A stretch of DNA of 64,000 nt from Calliopum simillimum (GCA_951812925.1 OX638372.1:39182245-39246244), one strand, 5' to 3'; shown: positions 47,080-59,532, counted from the first letter of the stretch. Numbers and translations: made by a program. The notes: generated by a model from the letters alone, not told the origin.

Positions 47080-47371
47080 AAAAAAAAGGAAAATAAAAAA
47101 ATAAAAATAAAAAAAGGAAAATAATTGAAATTAAAAAAAAAAAATTTCGGCGTGGGAATCGAACCCGAGCATACAGACACATTATTTACAAACTTGTGTT
47201 ATGTCTCTATAAAATTTGTATATTAAAGAAATTTTTTTTATATTTTGTTCTCTTTTTTTCTCTCAAATATTAAAACAAACATGTCTCTCGAAAAATCATT
47301 GTGTAAGAGCTACTAAATTTCTATGGCAAGAAGTGCTTTCTTAAGAAGCGCTTGATATATATCTCCTTGGG
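47080..47371. mobile_element. tRNA-module TIR element, partial copy T3
   Basis: An A-rich tract leads into a minus-strand B box (GGGTTCGATTCCCACGCC at about 47,149-47,166). It is followed by AATTTGTATATTAAAG, TCATTGTGTAAGAGC and the terminal TTAAGAAGCGCTTG...CTCCTTGGG seen in the other copies. The left half is missing or too diverged. Confidence 0.6.
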
Positions 47372-47409
47372 AAAGTATCGATTTTAAAGTTATAAAAACT
47401 CAAAAGCCT

Positions 47410-47800
47410 TTGAAACGTTGTATATCGCCGTTTCCGCCAAAAGGTCCATCGTGAAGATAATAAATCATCATATCTCTGAAACTATTTAACGTACATAGAT
47501 GAAATTTTGTGCATATGTAAAAAGCACCAAGACAAGTAATGAGTACTGGAGAAGATTAAGTTATCACGCCCCTACAAAAAAGCACTTCATCATATATCCA
47601 AAAATATTTTTCGCAAATGAATGAGATTTGATACATTTATACAGAGCGCCAGGACACATATTGTTCTCTGGGAAAATGGGCGATGCTACGCCCCTAAAAA
47701 CTGAAATTCATAATTTATGAGATTTGGCACTCTGGTAAAATGGATAGGGACAAATGACATCCTTTGGAAAAATTGGTGATGCCAGGTCAACTTAAAATTA
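47410..47800 (+). repeat. Dispersed repeat R, copy 2
   Basis: Inverted relative of 10,143-10,455, longer by one internal unit. Three diverged sub-units each end near CACGCCCCTA or its variant. Confidence 0.75.
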
Positions 47801-49189
47801 AGTAAAATTTTTTTTTAAACTCAGAAACATTAAAACAAATGTGCACAAAAAATGTATTCAGGGCAGTTAGGGGTCGTAAATCTTCACTTTTTTTCATTAA
47901 AATATCGAATATGGACCGTCTGTATCTTTTTAAGTGCTGCAGATTAGTGCGGGTATCACTTTTTCTGCTTTAAGGAAAATTTTTATTTTCCAGATTTAAT
48001 GTTTGAAAAATTTTTTCTATAACTTTTAAAATAATTTCAATTTGTGTTAATAAATTTGCATAGAAAAATATTAAAACTAAATGGATATGTAGGCTTAAGA
48101 CTTTAACAAACTGTAACATTTAGAAACCAAACCTGTTTTCTGTAGAATGACACAAAAAAATTTTAAATTTAAACCAAAAATTTTTCGCCAAATGCCTTCT
48201 ACAGCAGCACTGTGCATCGTCTAATTTTTATAAAAATTCTTTTCAAATCTCTTAAATCAAAATATATTTATCATATAATAAATCAAATGAAATTTATGAA
48301 AAAAGAAAATGTGAAAATAAATAGTAAGGTTGCATGTAGCGAATGCATGCATGCGGCCTGCCACATATTAATATTAGTACATTTCATTAGCATCAAATTC
48401 AAATGCAACCCTGATTCTTCACAAGAGGCACAAATGTTGCAGCTACTTGACTGCGGCTGCTGCTGCACACACACAAAAGCGTAACAGTTTCGCAAGAGAC
48501 CAAAGTTTGCATTAGGTGCCACTTGGGAGTCAACAGCAGCAATTGGTAACACCAGAAACGGTAGCAGGAGTAGCAACAGCAGAGTTGCCTGCAATAAATG
48601 CATGCGTGCAAGCAGCCATCAACTTTGAATGCAGTCGGCGGGGGGGTTCTTGAGGGTTTAAACATTTTGTGTGTAAATTTTAGAACACTTTTCAAAGTTT
48701 TTTTTTTTTTTTTTTTGTGGTTCTTTTTCTATTTTATTTGTCTTTCCATTGTTCCGTTATGTATTTAGCAAACTTGTGCTTAAAGGAGAGATGCGAGAAG
48801 CGATAGAAAATGTTGGTTGCTTTTAGGTCGGTGCTAATTCATGGTTGCATGTTGTGGCCAAACTGTGGTAGTTAAATAAAATAAAACTTTTTTTCTTCGC
48901 TCTTTTTTTTTTCTACATTTTTGAAAGGTGGCTTAGAAGTTTATTTTATTGCTGCTGTGGGACTGGAATTCTTATTATTAATAAGCGAGCGACCTTTTGT
49001 TTTGTGTAGGTCAAATGCGTTTCATTCCGTGCTCGATTGCATTGAGTAGCACTATGGATAATTTGAACAATTTTCGAGGCCAAAATTAATAACAGCTAAG
49101 CTATTTAAAGTTAAGCTAATAAATTAGAGCTCTGAAGTGCAATGTCTACCCATTTGCTAAAAGAAGTAGTATTATAAAATGTCTAAAAA
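47801..49189. other. No recognisable gene
   Basis: Includes a GC-richer patch at 48,330-48,660 (GCTGCTGCTG triplets, CATGCATGC palindromes, seven-G run at about 48,640) with overlapping frames on both strands of no evident family. Confidence 0.4.
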
Positions 49190-49430
49190 AAACAAAAAAA
49201 AAAATCTTTTTTTTTTTTTGGTGAATGCAATATTCTGTTCCAAACATCGATTTTTCACGATTTTCAATAACGCTGTCGGAAAAAGGCATTTTCACTCAAA
49301 AATAAGGCATTTTACGACAAAAGTGTATCACGCAAGAAATGCTTTAAATCGCCCAAAGTGTACATGCGAATTTTTTCAGAGTTTTTATGAGACATCTTAT
49401 AATTCTTGAAAAATTGATCAAAGGAATAAA
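49190..49430 (+). repeat. Single-arm fragment of foldback repeat F
   Basis: CACTCAAAAATAAGGCATTT and ACGACAAAAGTGTAT match the inverted right arm of the repeat at 13.7-15.2 kb. Confidence 0.62.
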
Positions 49431-50518
49431 AAAAAAAATTCTAAAAATTTGGGAAAACGATCCTTGGAGCGATTTTTGCAATTTTTCCATTTTTTATTTA
49501 AATATTGGAAATATCGGTGTAATTCGCATACATCAATATAATCAAAATAAACTTTATAAAGTAGAAACAATATACTTTCTGGCAATATGTCATATTAGTG
49601 GATTTTGTTTCAAGCAAGGGTTAACTAGACGATTATATCCAATATTAAAAAATTAAAATAATGATTTCTCATGAAAATGATAAAAACTCCCTATAGTGAT
49701 TACCTTTAATGGTTAACAAAAAATATTTCTTTATAAAAAAACATATATCTGGGGTATGTAATTTTCCTAAACAACACCAAAACATGTAACCCTATTTTTG
49801 TCCTCTAGAGTTTTACTTTAATGTCCTTTTTACCTTAGGCAACTTGTCAGACAATAAGCAAACAATGCTGCTACCAAGCATGTCAAGGACACAAAAGAAG
49901 CGTAATGACAACACTTTCGCATGCTATTCATTTAATTAAAAATAAATTAGATTCATCATTTTTTTGTACATATAAGTGTGTGTGTGTGTTGTCCATGTCC
50001 TAAAACTTGTATAAATTTTCATATCGTCAGATCGACAATGTATAGAAAAACTTTACAAGCTGACTAACTAACATACTTACATGTTGGGTGGGAGGTATCT
50101 GTACTTACTCGTACTACAAGTGCGTATCCTTAGGGGGGTAAAAATATTTTTACATGATGTATGAGCATAAATTGGTGAATTTTGAATGTGACAGCGCCCG
50201 TTGTAGCATAACTTTGATATGCAAATATTTAAGGTATTTTTTGTATATCAAGCACTCCTCTGCTTGAAATAAAAAAAAAAAAAGAAAGAACGTAGAAAGA
50301 AAACAAGAGAGACAGCAGAAACAAGAAACGCACACAAAAATTTGTTGACATGTCTTTTTATGCTTAAAAGGATACCAAATTGACATATCTTACCATACTA
50401 TAAAATTTATTATGTAATGCTCAAGAGTTGCCAACTAAATTTTCCTATCCTCTACGGATAAATTATGCTTTGAGCCAAAAAAATGAAAAAACATTTTACT
50501 TTATAATTCTGTTTCGAC
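49431..50518. other. No recognisable gene; GT microsatellite
   Basis: A short GT microsatellite lies at about 49,977-49,990. No exon or element boundary was recognised in this spacer. Confidence 0.4.
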
Positions 50519-50690
50519 AAGCATTTGCTTAATATACAAATTTCATACCTCTACATCATATGGGTGTGGTGCATTTGTCTAACAAGTTTGTAATTGAAAG
50601 TAAAAATAAAAAATTTTTCCATGTATCAGACAGACGAATCCCGGTTCGAATCCTAGTGCAGTTCGGTTCTTTTTTTTTGTTTTTTTTTTT
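50519..50690 (+). mobile_element. tRNA-like module, solo copy T4
   Basis: AAGCATTTGCTTAATATACA, ACCTCTACATCATATGGG and GTCTAACAAGTTTGTAATTG match the T2 and T5 modules in order. The B box CGGTTCGAATCC lies at 50,642-50,653. The class-II-like spacing is kept. No TIR is found around it. Confidence 0.6.
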
Positions 50691-50827
50691 ATTGGAACTT
50701 TTCGGTAAGGTAAATATCACTTAAATTTTTTTAAAAAAAAATACTATGCATACTGTAAAGTTATTCGAAAATTCTGAATTTACTAACCAGTAAGGTAAAA
50801 TTTATATTATTGGGAAGTTGTCACTAC

Positions 50828-51356
50828 CCGACTAAAAAAAAAGTTCAGTTTGAGATCCGGTTCGGAATAAACGTCACACCTCATATGAAACGGACCTGAT
50901 CTGTTTGAGCGGATCCGATCCGGTTCCCATAAAGTTTTCAGGAATGGATCAGGATATTTCAGATCATCATCAGAAAAGTATTTATTATTGAGTATCGGAT
51001 CATATCCATATAAATTAATTTTTATTTCGTCCGGCCACAAAACGCTTTCCTAAAACATTTTGTAGCATTTGTTACGTTATAAACATGATAATCACCTAAA
51101 ATGTATTTGAGAAAACTTTCTCCGGTCGTTTTGATATGGAATATTTATTACAAAAAGACTGGATCAGATGAAATAAATTCCTTACTACAATTTAGTTCTG
51201 CGAATTTGATGCGATACTGATTTAAAAAACGCACTAGGACCGTATTAAGACTTTTGGTATCATATACCGCTGAGGAACTGATCAAATGCCTGTATTAAGG
51301 AATACCTCATCCGGATCTGATCCTAATCTGGAATTCCTGAACTAATTTCTTGTCGG
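50828..51356. mobile_element. TIR element with GGATCCGATCCGG repeats
   Basis: CCGACTAAAAAAAAAGTTCAG on the left resembles the inverted right end CCGACAAGAAATTAGTTCAG. Inside, GGATC(C/T)GATCC-type motifs repeat toward both ends (50,910, 50,945, 51,310), recalling the GAACCGAACC element near 1 kb. No target duplication is clear. Confidence 0.55.
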
Positions 51357-51689
51357 TTATATATATTGACTTGAAATTCTCCAGTATTTGTTCAATTTAC
51401 ATAAAATTTACCATAATGATACATTTTTCATGTATATTTTCAACTTTCCTCATCGGTAGGTGTAAATTTTGATGTATGAGTTTCAGTGCAAATTTCGCAT
51501 ATTTCGACATAAAATGAAGATTGTATAATGGCCGGTTCGATTTTGTATAAAGCGAAAAAAATCATCCCGAAACCGACTCAAAAGTTAGAAGGACTCTTAG
51601 AAACGATATGTCCATCATTTTTTTTTTTTTTTTTTTTTTCATTCCGAGAAAAACCAATGGATCCCTTTTGATTCAACTGAAGGCCTATT

Positions 51690-51960
51690 TTGGCTAAAAA
51701 ACATATTTTTTGGTCATAACTTTTTTTTGATTACAAAATGGATGCCCAAGGGTGCTTTACAAATAAAGACTATATTCTTACAAAAAATTTTGGCGTTTAA
51801 AAATTATAAATATTTTTTGTGGGAGTAGATAATATTCGCGTCCCAAAACTGATTTTTCTACGTTTTTCAATTATGCGGTTGGAAAAATTAATTTTTGCTC
51901 AAAAGAAAGGCATATAACGAAAAAAGTGGACCATCGATAGTTTGCGAGCTCTTGATTGAG
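51690..51960 (+). repeat. Single-arm copy of foldback repeat F, empty site for pogo
   Basis: GTCATAACTTTTTTTTGATT, ACAAAATGGATGCCCAAG and AAAAATTTTGGCGTTTAAA match 13,715-13,809. The match continues directly into what lies right of the pogo insertion (TTTTTTGTGGGAGTAGATAA). Confidence 0.78.
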
Positions 51961-52189
51961 AAGTCAGAGACATCTCCAAAATATAATTTCGACCTTTCGA
52001 TTGTTTTCGAATATTTTTTTATATGGTCCCAAAACGTAAGTATGCAATTTCTCATACTTCATGTGATAAATTTTTATGAAGAACTTTTATAAAAAACTTA
52101 AAAAAATTGTGTTTTGAAAGACAAAACTATATATTTTAAATACCATATTAAGATCTATGGCCAGAAACTACCATAACTTGTTACAAAAC

Positions 52190-52330
52190 TTCAAATATAG
52201 CCAAAAACAGTGTTTTTTGCACATTTAGGTTAGGATATCTCAAAATCCTGAAAGGCTAGCTCAATTTCGAGGCCGGATTCGGATTCAGCATCAAAAAATA
52301 CATCTAAAATTACTTTTTCGGTTTTTATTT
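52190..52330 (+). repeat. Shared foldback phrase, solo copy
   Basis: ATATCTCAAAATCC, GCTCAATTTCGAGGCCGG and ATTCGGATTCAGCATCAAA match the phrase inside the palindromes at 33.4 and 59.5 kb and the element at 7.5 kb. A matching inverted arm is not seen. Confidence 0.72.
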
Positions 52331-53682
52331 GTTGGTTTTATTTTTTACGATTTTTTCGATTTATATGCAAATTTTACTACATTTATCAAAATGATATTTT
52401 TTAAAAACGACCATACGCACGATTTTATGCACAATAGGGCGTTGTACCTGAAGCTTCCCAGATACCAATTCAGAAGAAAACGCGCGGGTGATATCCCTTA
52501 AAATTAAAATCGGTTCCTCCGAGCCGTGTGCTAACAACACATCTGACACTGTTTTCATATAAAAATTTACCAAGCATGATTAAATAAAAACAATATGGCA
52601 ACTCTTTTCCTCATGCAATGCTGGTACTTATGTATAAAAGCAAATGCGTCCTTATAAGAGTTAGAGTACCATTGCAGCTGTTCAACAGCGGTAAAAAAAA
52701 AAAATCAAATTCTTGTGCTAAAAAAAGAAAAATTACATGGAAACTTTTATTAAAAAATAACTTTAAGCCTTTTTGCAATAACTTTGCCATTGAAAGCTTG
52801 CGATTTTTATATGCAAAGTTCTTAAGCAATAGAATTTTGCTCATACACCCACCCAACAGCTTATGAACAAAATACTAAGAACTTTAAAGCGTTAAAATGT
52901 CGGTTATTATTTTCTTAAATTTTTTTCTCATTTTAATTAAAATTGAAATAAAATTCTCGTTGACATAGACATCATTATGTCGGTTTTTTGTTCATTCATT
53001 GCACAAAAGATGGCGTAGGTAGTCATTAAGTTTTACACAAACGCCGCTAAGCAAAAAGGAGAAATAGAAAAGAAAAAAAATTATAATAAAAACAAACAAC
53101 ATGATGTCGGCTAACATTGACATTGACATGATTGATTAAACATTTCATTACAAAAAAAAAAAAAACAAAAAAAAATCATATCGAACAAATAAAACAAAAA
53201 CAATATACAACAATATGTAGTATGTATAACATCCGTTTGAACAAATACGTAATGATTTGCGAAAAATTAATGAACATTTGACAGCTATCAATAGATGGCG
53301 ATCTATAAAAATAGAAATTTACAGTTTTGAGTGGGAATTGCTGGCAGCTCGAGTTGTATGAAATACTTGACACCAAAGCGAAAAAAAAAGTTCTGAGTGC
53401 GAAAACAAAAAAAAAATAAAAACAAATAAGAGATTCTGAAACATAGCGCCCTCCCACAACATTACATATGTTTCAATTGGTTTATTGAGTTGGCTTAAAA
53501 TTATGTTATAAGTAGTTTTCTATCAAGTTGAACATTTAAAATACGAAAAGAAATTCGTTATTTTGATTTAAATACATATTAATTTAAACAAAAAATATTT
53601 CAATTATTATGTTTATGCCCGGAATATAACTGGTATATACCCGGTATCCGTTTCAACAAATATCATTTTATCAACACACGTA
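52331..53682. other. No recognisable gene
   Basis: AT-rich spacer with long A runs. Antiparallel frames at 52,611-52,866 mirror each other and are not convincing. Confidence 0.45.
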
Positions 53683-53686
53683 TTAA

Positions 53687-54617
53687 CCCTTTCATGCATT
53701 TGTTGTGTGTATACAAAGAATTATTTTTGAACGCATATTTCTCCTGTCTAACGGAATACTTTTCCAAACGAAATATCTCAAAAATATCTCAGAAGTCTTA
53801 GCTTTAGTTTAGTGTTTTACTTTTACATATCTTTAAAGTTTTTCTGCTTAATTTTGTAATTTTCATTCATTGAAGTCGAAAGATTTTGAAGAAAAAAATT
53901 TTCGCAATGAATAAGCGCTTAAATTTTTATGAAATCCTTAAATTAATTCATTGATGATTTTTTTCTGATGACACCATTTAGTTGAGAAGTGAAAATAGCA
54001 AAAAACAGGTAAAAATATTATTCAGGCTCTTTGTAGGTCCTAAAATAGATCTGTTGTATCTATACAGCATGGTGCATTAAAGGGTGTGTTTTCTGGTATT
54101 ATTTTTGTATGAACTGTGTTGCCGTAAGTAACTTTTTCTACGATTTTTGGTCTTTACGATACTTTTTCAGCGTTATGGGTTGTTTCCTACATCTAATTTT
54201 TTGAGCACCCACAGACGGGATTACGTGTAGATGAAATTAACCAAATCTATCAGTTTGATTGATTTTTTATCTCCAAAAAAATGTTTTTTTTTATACCGTT
54301 AATCACTATTTCTACAATTTTGGGTTCTTTTAGCCATTTTTTCAGCGATATTCCTTGTTTTTGTACATTTTATATACTGTGGACCCTCAAAGAGGATTAG
54401 TTGTGTACAAAATTAGCCAAATACTTCAGTATTATGGATTTTTAATAAAAAAAAAATAAAAATTTTTACTCCTTTAATGCACTATGTTGTATGTGTACAA
54501 CACTTTTTAAAAACTTAGATATAAGACTTAATTTAAAAATTTAGTTTTTTTTGTGTTATAAGAAACAACTTTTTAAAAAAATATAGCTGCCCTACACAAA
54601 ATTGGCGCATGAGAGGT
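53687..54617. mobile_element. piggyBac-like MITE (TTAA target)
   Basis: TTAA flanks both ends (53,683-53,686 and 54,618-54,621). The ends CCCTTTCATGCATTTGTTGTG and, inverted, ACCTCTCATGCGCCAATTTT share the CATGC core. Subterminal inverted blocks (TATACAGCATGGTGCATTAA at 54,059 and its counterpart near 54,475-54,505) enclose two diverged ~170-bp tandem units. There is no transposase frame. Confidence 0.7.
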
Positions 54618-55031
54618 TTAACCAACAAAGGACAACATTTGAAAGAAATCTTAAATAGACTCAAAACTAATTTCTACTGAACATCTTTTTAATACGAACG
54701 AGTCATGTTGGTCATAGACTGTAGTGCAATTATTATATATTTCTTGAACTTCCCAATCCGATGTGCATGCTGTTGAGGCAGGTGATTATTGTGGGTTCCA
54801 CTGGAAGAGTTCAATCCTATTGTTATTCGATTAATCAACGTCATTTCACGCAGTAAATCGGATTTTGAAATTGAAAAAAATAATGCTACCATATGTCTTA
54901 ACATCGTGTTATCCTTAACTAAAATTATTTCGGGACGGCAGACGTCCAGAACGCTGTTTTTGTATTTTATACAATTTAGAAAACGCAAAAAAACAAGCTG
55001 AACTATGTCATATCATCGTCATTATTATTGA

Positions 55032-55434
55032 TTAGAATCGCTTGATGGTCAAAATATTACCGCAAATGTATTAAATAATTTTGGTACTATTTGGACAGTT
55101 TTTGTACTTTTTTTGCTATTTGGTACAAAATAGAAAAGCTCATTTATCATCCCTGGAGCAACGACAAATGTGAAACGAAAAGAAAACATGAAGTCAGTGT
55201 CAGCCAACTTTGTGTTCTTCTCTTTGTGGTGCATCCTCTTTTCAACTCTGTGTGACCGCGTATTTTGTCGTTGTTAATGTTGAAAAATCGGCATTTAATT
55301 TTATTTGGCTTAAGGGCAAAATATTAAAATAATTTTAACCTTGTGCACATTTACACATAAATACCTTTCTAATGGTGTATAATTCAAAGTCGTGCTCCAT
55401 TTATAACATAGTAAAAAAGGTATTAATATATAGA
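55032..55434 (-). mobile_element. Non-autonomous Helitron, copy H6
   Basis: Minus-sense TCTATATATTAATACC start at 55,434 after A and CTAA end (CTRR) at 55,032 before T. The body is colinear with H3. The terminal hairpin is weakened by substitutions (GGTAATATTTTGACCAT on the minus strand). Confidence 0.85.
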
Positions 55435-55779
55435 TTACGGTCATTAAGGCCTCTGATTTGTGTTAAAAACCATAAACACCGTTCTTACGCATGGTTCTTG
55501 CAAATAAAGTAAAATAGAAGTTTTTACTTCCCCTTTCAAGTTGGAAAACTGAAATTTTGCACAGACCTTTATTTTAACATTCTGAAGAGTTGGTTGAAAA
55601 CTACATAAAAAGTCGTATTCTTATGTCAAGAATAGTTTTTTTGCAGATAACGCAGTTACGCTTATAAATTTCCTACAAAACAGATTAAAAATAGTTTTTA
55701 CTCTCATGCGACTAAGAGTTTCGAAGATATCCGAATTCAAACTTAGTGTAGTTCGCATTTGTATGGCCGAGTATACTCC

Positions 55780-56393
55780 GGAATATGACCATTAAGGTGG
55801 TCCAAAATCTTAAAACTTTTTGAAATTGCGCTCCCCCCACATCATCAAAATGTTCTTTTTGATATAAATAAGCAACGTGCAAATTTCGGTTCATTTCAGG
55901 GAACATTTGATGCATTCCAAAACCTGAAAAGTGGTCCTGAATGTGGAAAAAATTTTTGTCTCAAAACTTGTATTGCTCAACATTTTATATGGATTTTGAG
56001 CCGCTAAAATATAATCCGCAATTTATTCCTCTGTAAGTTCTCTAGTTTTGAAGATATTGTCCATTCAAGGTGAAAAATTAAGATACGAAATGAAATGGTC
56101 AATATCTCTAAAATTACAAAATTTATGGGAAAATAATTTGCAGATTCGTTTTTAGCGGCTCAAAATTCATATAAAAAGTTGAACATCTTAAATTTTAGAA
56201 TATAATTTTTTTTCTTATTCGGGACCACGTTTCGGTTTTCAAAATAGTTTGCATCAAATATTTTCTAAAATAGACCTTATTTTACATAGTGCCCATTTGC
56301 ATCAAAGAGAACATTTTGGTGCCGTGGAAGCGCAATTCCAAGCAAGTTTTTGTTTTTCGTACAAGTTTGAACCAGTCTAATGACCATAATACT
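55780..56393. repeat. Foldback repeat, ~610 bp
   Basis: Pairs of inverted blocks run from AATATGACCATTA / TAATGACCATAAT at the outside through GAAATTGCGCT / AGCGCAATTCC, AAAATGTTCTTTTTGAT / ATCAAAGAGAACATTTT and AAGTGGTCCTGAAT / ATTCGGGACCACG. The innermost pair is GGATTTTGAGCCGCTAAAA / TTTTAGCGGCTCAAAATTC. Confidence 0.78.
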
Positions 56394-56575
56394 AAAAAGC
56401 GTCTGTCTTTAAAAAAGCAGAAGGCATTCGAGAGACCTATTAAAATTAACAGCAGACACGATAATCGCGGTTTTTTTAACATTTTGAAAAATTTCCACTT
56501 ATTTTTTGCAGCAATATCGGTATGGCAGAGATAGGTTTTATTACAGCTTATGATGCTGTCTTCACAAAAAATCTA

Positions 56576-57438
56576 GTCTGCCTGACGAGGAAATGATATA
56601 TATAACTTTTTTATGTCATAAAATTTCAGAAAACATTAATAACTCATAAACACAGCACGAAAAATGTTTTTTTAAGCTTGCCCAATTTTTTTAAATGGCT
56701 GTCATACACGATTTTATTACAAACCACAACAACTTTTTTTTACATTTTTGAAGAGCCGCCATTTTAAAAATCAGCAATAACTAATTGGCAGACATAGCTT
56801 ATATTGACTGATTTACTCCAATCTTTACAATTATTATCGTCTGCCGAACGATTGTTTTCATATAATTTTTTAATGCCAGCTGCTTCCTAACTAAATGTAA
56901 CATCATACTATTGCGTCTGCCATTGCCTTAGTAAATTAAATTAAACTTTATGAAAAATAAATTTGTGAAGGCAGACGTTCAGAACTTGGGAAGTTTATAA
57001 GATAATTAAAAATAAATGTACGCACCTTACCATATCATATTAGTGCCAATTTTACAAATTGCATATTGTTCCATAGAGCTTTTAAAGTTATATAAAAAAA
57101 GAATTCAGACAAAAAAGTTTCTGAGTTAAGTAGATCGTCTGCCACTTTTGTTTTTATGCTCAGCACATTCGAGAAAACTATTACGCTTAAAGGCAGTCAT
57201 AAAATTGAATTTTAATGATTTTTTTACAATGTTGAAATTATGTTTTGCATTATTATTAGAAGGGCAGACATGAATTTCGTACTTTTCATGTTTGAATTTT
57301 CATAACTAACATAGTCTGCCTAAAATCTTTTTTTGATCATATTGAAATTTAAATACTGAAATGAAGCACCAAAAACGTCTGCCACTTACACTTATCGGTT
57401 TTTCAAGCTCACACAATTCTATTAAAAAACAGGCAGAC
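56576..57438. repeat. Cluster of ten GTCTGCC motifs in both orientations
   Basis: GTCTGCC at 56,576, 56,839, 56,915, 57,137, 57,314 and 57,377; GGCAGAC at 56,787, 56,970, 57,263 and 57,432. Six of ten extend to CGTCTGCC. Intervening sequence is unique AT-rich DNA. A related GGCAGACGTCCAGAAC lies at 54,938. Could be subterminal repeats of an unrecognised transposon or a transcription-factor cluster. Confidence 0.7.
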
Positions 57439-58016
57439 GCAACAATACTATGTGCAGTCAATTTACATCGTTTATCATCATCTATGAAATGTTATCCTAC
57501 AGCAAGTTTCCTTACTACATGGAGCACAGACGCACAGTAAGGAGTAAACTTTGGTGGACTCTTAAGTGTAATACGTCAAAGTGGTTCCATTACAACTCTC
57601 CTTCCTCCATGAATAACTTTGACCTTTCGCAACCGAAAGTACTGTAGTGGTAGAGTTGCTCTAGCGATGTTAATATCATTAACCAGATATGACTAAATAT
57701 ACTGATCTAAATGTTAATTTAAAAAGCGTTAACAGCCTTAATAAACTCACGCACACGTGTGTGTAATAAGCACAATTTAATTGAACTTAGGCAAAATTTA
57801 AAAGTGCTTGGCACTTTAGCACAACATTTTAATTAACAACATGCCGGCATGATGCATTCTGCTAAATCTCTTTAACTAATTAATTGATTTTGAGTGCAAA
57901 CATTTGAGCATTAGATTAAAGCTACTAGCACCGACGACTATGTGACCATGGTACGCAAGTTACTGCAATTCATTAATCAAAGTCAACATTTTACTGCAGC
58001 TGATTGGCACTATGTG

Positions 58017-58037
58017 GAGCGCGCCCCCTGGCGTGCG
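58017..58037 (-). promoter_or_regulatory. Candidate CTCF / insulator site
   Basis: Minus-strand ACGCCAGGGGGCGCGCT matches the CTCF core (CCASYAGRKGGCGC), including the AGGNGGCGC core used by fly CTCF. It stands out as a GC-rich island in strongly AT-rich DNA. Binding is inferred. Confidence 0.5.
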
Positions 58038-58514
58038 AGAGTATAGTATATTTAACTTAAAGGAATATGCCGGCTTAGATTGCCAGCGAATTATTAACTG
58101 AGTCATAGCAATGAATTCGAAAATAGTTAAAATTTTCATTTTATACTTCAAATTAACTTTTGATTTGTGAAAGACTCAAGTGCTGATTGCGTATTCGTTT
58201 TACTCCCAAAGTCATTTCGATGAATAATTAGCGCATTAAATGTAAATTTCATGCAAATTTTATAGTTTTTTATCTAAGCAGTAATAACAAATTATTGCAT
58301 CAGTAAATGGATATGGTAAGACAGGTCTTATAATGCGATAAGACTCTGTTTTTTTATGATAGAAGTAATAAAAATTACAATAGATACCCGACACAAAGCA
58401 TTTTCTTTTTTTCATTCGGATGTAGGAATGTATGCCAATGGGTTGCTATTAGGTGGTGTGTGTCAAATCATCTACTTTATGTTATACTTTTATGTTTGTA
58501 TGTGTGCTTCGAAA

Positions 58515-59201
58515 CCCAAGGGGAAATTTCAAGCGCTTCTGAAACAAGTACTTTAAAAGCACTTGTCCACATAGAAATTTAGAATCACTTAAACAATGAT
58601 TTTTTGTAAAGCTGCAGTAAGAACAGCATGGGTTCGAACCCCAACGCGGATGATTTTTTTACTTTACTTTTTTTTTTTTTTTTATTTAACATTTTTTTAT
58701 TTCACTTTTTTATTTTTCTTTGTTTAATGTATTTACTTTTGTTTAATAATAATTTAATTTAATTGTTGAAACTGATTATGCAATGATTTTTTGTAAGGCT
58801 GTCGGAAGCATTCGAATATCAAATTCTGTTTGGACAGACATTTTCTTTATATACAAATTTTTTACTTCTTCATATTGGTCAATGGTCTGGAGGTCTAATA
58901 AGTTAGTAATTGTAAATGAAAATAATATTTTTCTATTTATCTCTCACACGGACGGGCGTAGGTTCGTACTCTTCTGCGGTCGTTTCTTTTTTTCTTCTTT
59001 TAATTGAAAGAACACTTACCACAGCATTACAAATAAGCGATTCAGAATAGCTTTTTCCGTTAGGCTGCGGTAAGCGTCAGAACGCTTACATCCTCGGACA
59101 TGCAATGTTAAAAAGAAAGAATAGATCTTAAGGAGCGGAATTGCTTATTGTTGAAAAAGAAGCACTTCAGAAGACTTTTTGAAGCTTTTCTTTTCCCCTT
59201 G
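58515..59201. mobile_element. tRNA-module TIR element, copy T5 (inverted relative to T2)
   Basis: It starts CCCAAGGGGAAATTTCAAGC and ends TTTTGAAGCTTTTCTTTTCC followed by CCTTG. In order it contains GCTGCAGTAAGAACA, the B-box block GGGTTCGAACCCC (58,630), a T-rich tract, the class-II-like module with A-box region GGTCTGGAGGTCTAATAAG (58,886) and B box AGGTTCGTACTC (58,959). Then follow ACCACAGCATTACAAATAAG and CTGCGGTAAGC, and the end. This is the complement of the T2 order. Confidence 0.72.
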
Positions 59202-59532
59202 TGAAGTTATTCTTGAATTTCACAAATCCTTTAAAAATGTTTGGAATATGTCGACTTTTAGCTTAATTTCTCAACAAATTTCCGTATCTTCTTACATTTT
59301 TAGAGTTTATAAAAATTGTTCGACTTTTTAGCAAATTTTGACTTTTCCAAATATTTTGAATTTTTCTGCAGTTCTGAAAATATTGTAACAATCACTACAT
59401 ATTTTTTCATTCTATTTGAATTTCTAACCAATTTTTACTAAAATCTTGTGATTTTCGTATACCCTCAATGTATACCTGAAGCTCTACATGGAGTGCATTT
59501 TCGATCGTGGCTATCCCCATTTTCCAAGCACT

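Noticed and set aside
48283..48695. Overlapping 98-106 codon minus-strand frames, Cys- and Leu-rich
   Set aside because: Come from GCTGCTG/TGCATGC repeats; two different frames are equally open, so not coding.
52611..52866. Overlapping 81- and 82-codon frames on opposite strands
   Set aside because: Each is the shadow of the other; no codon bias, no family resemblance.
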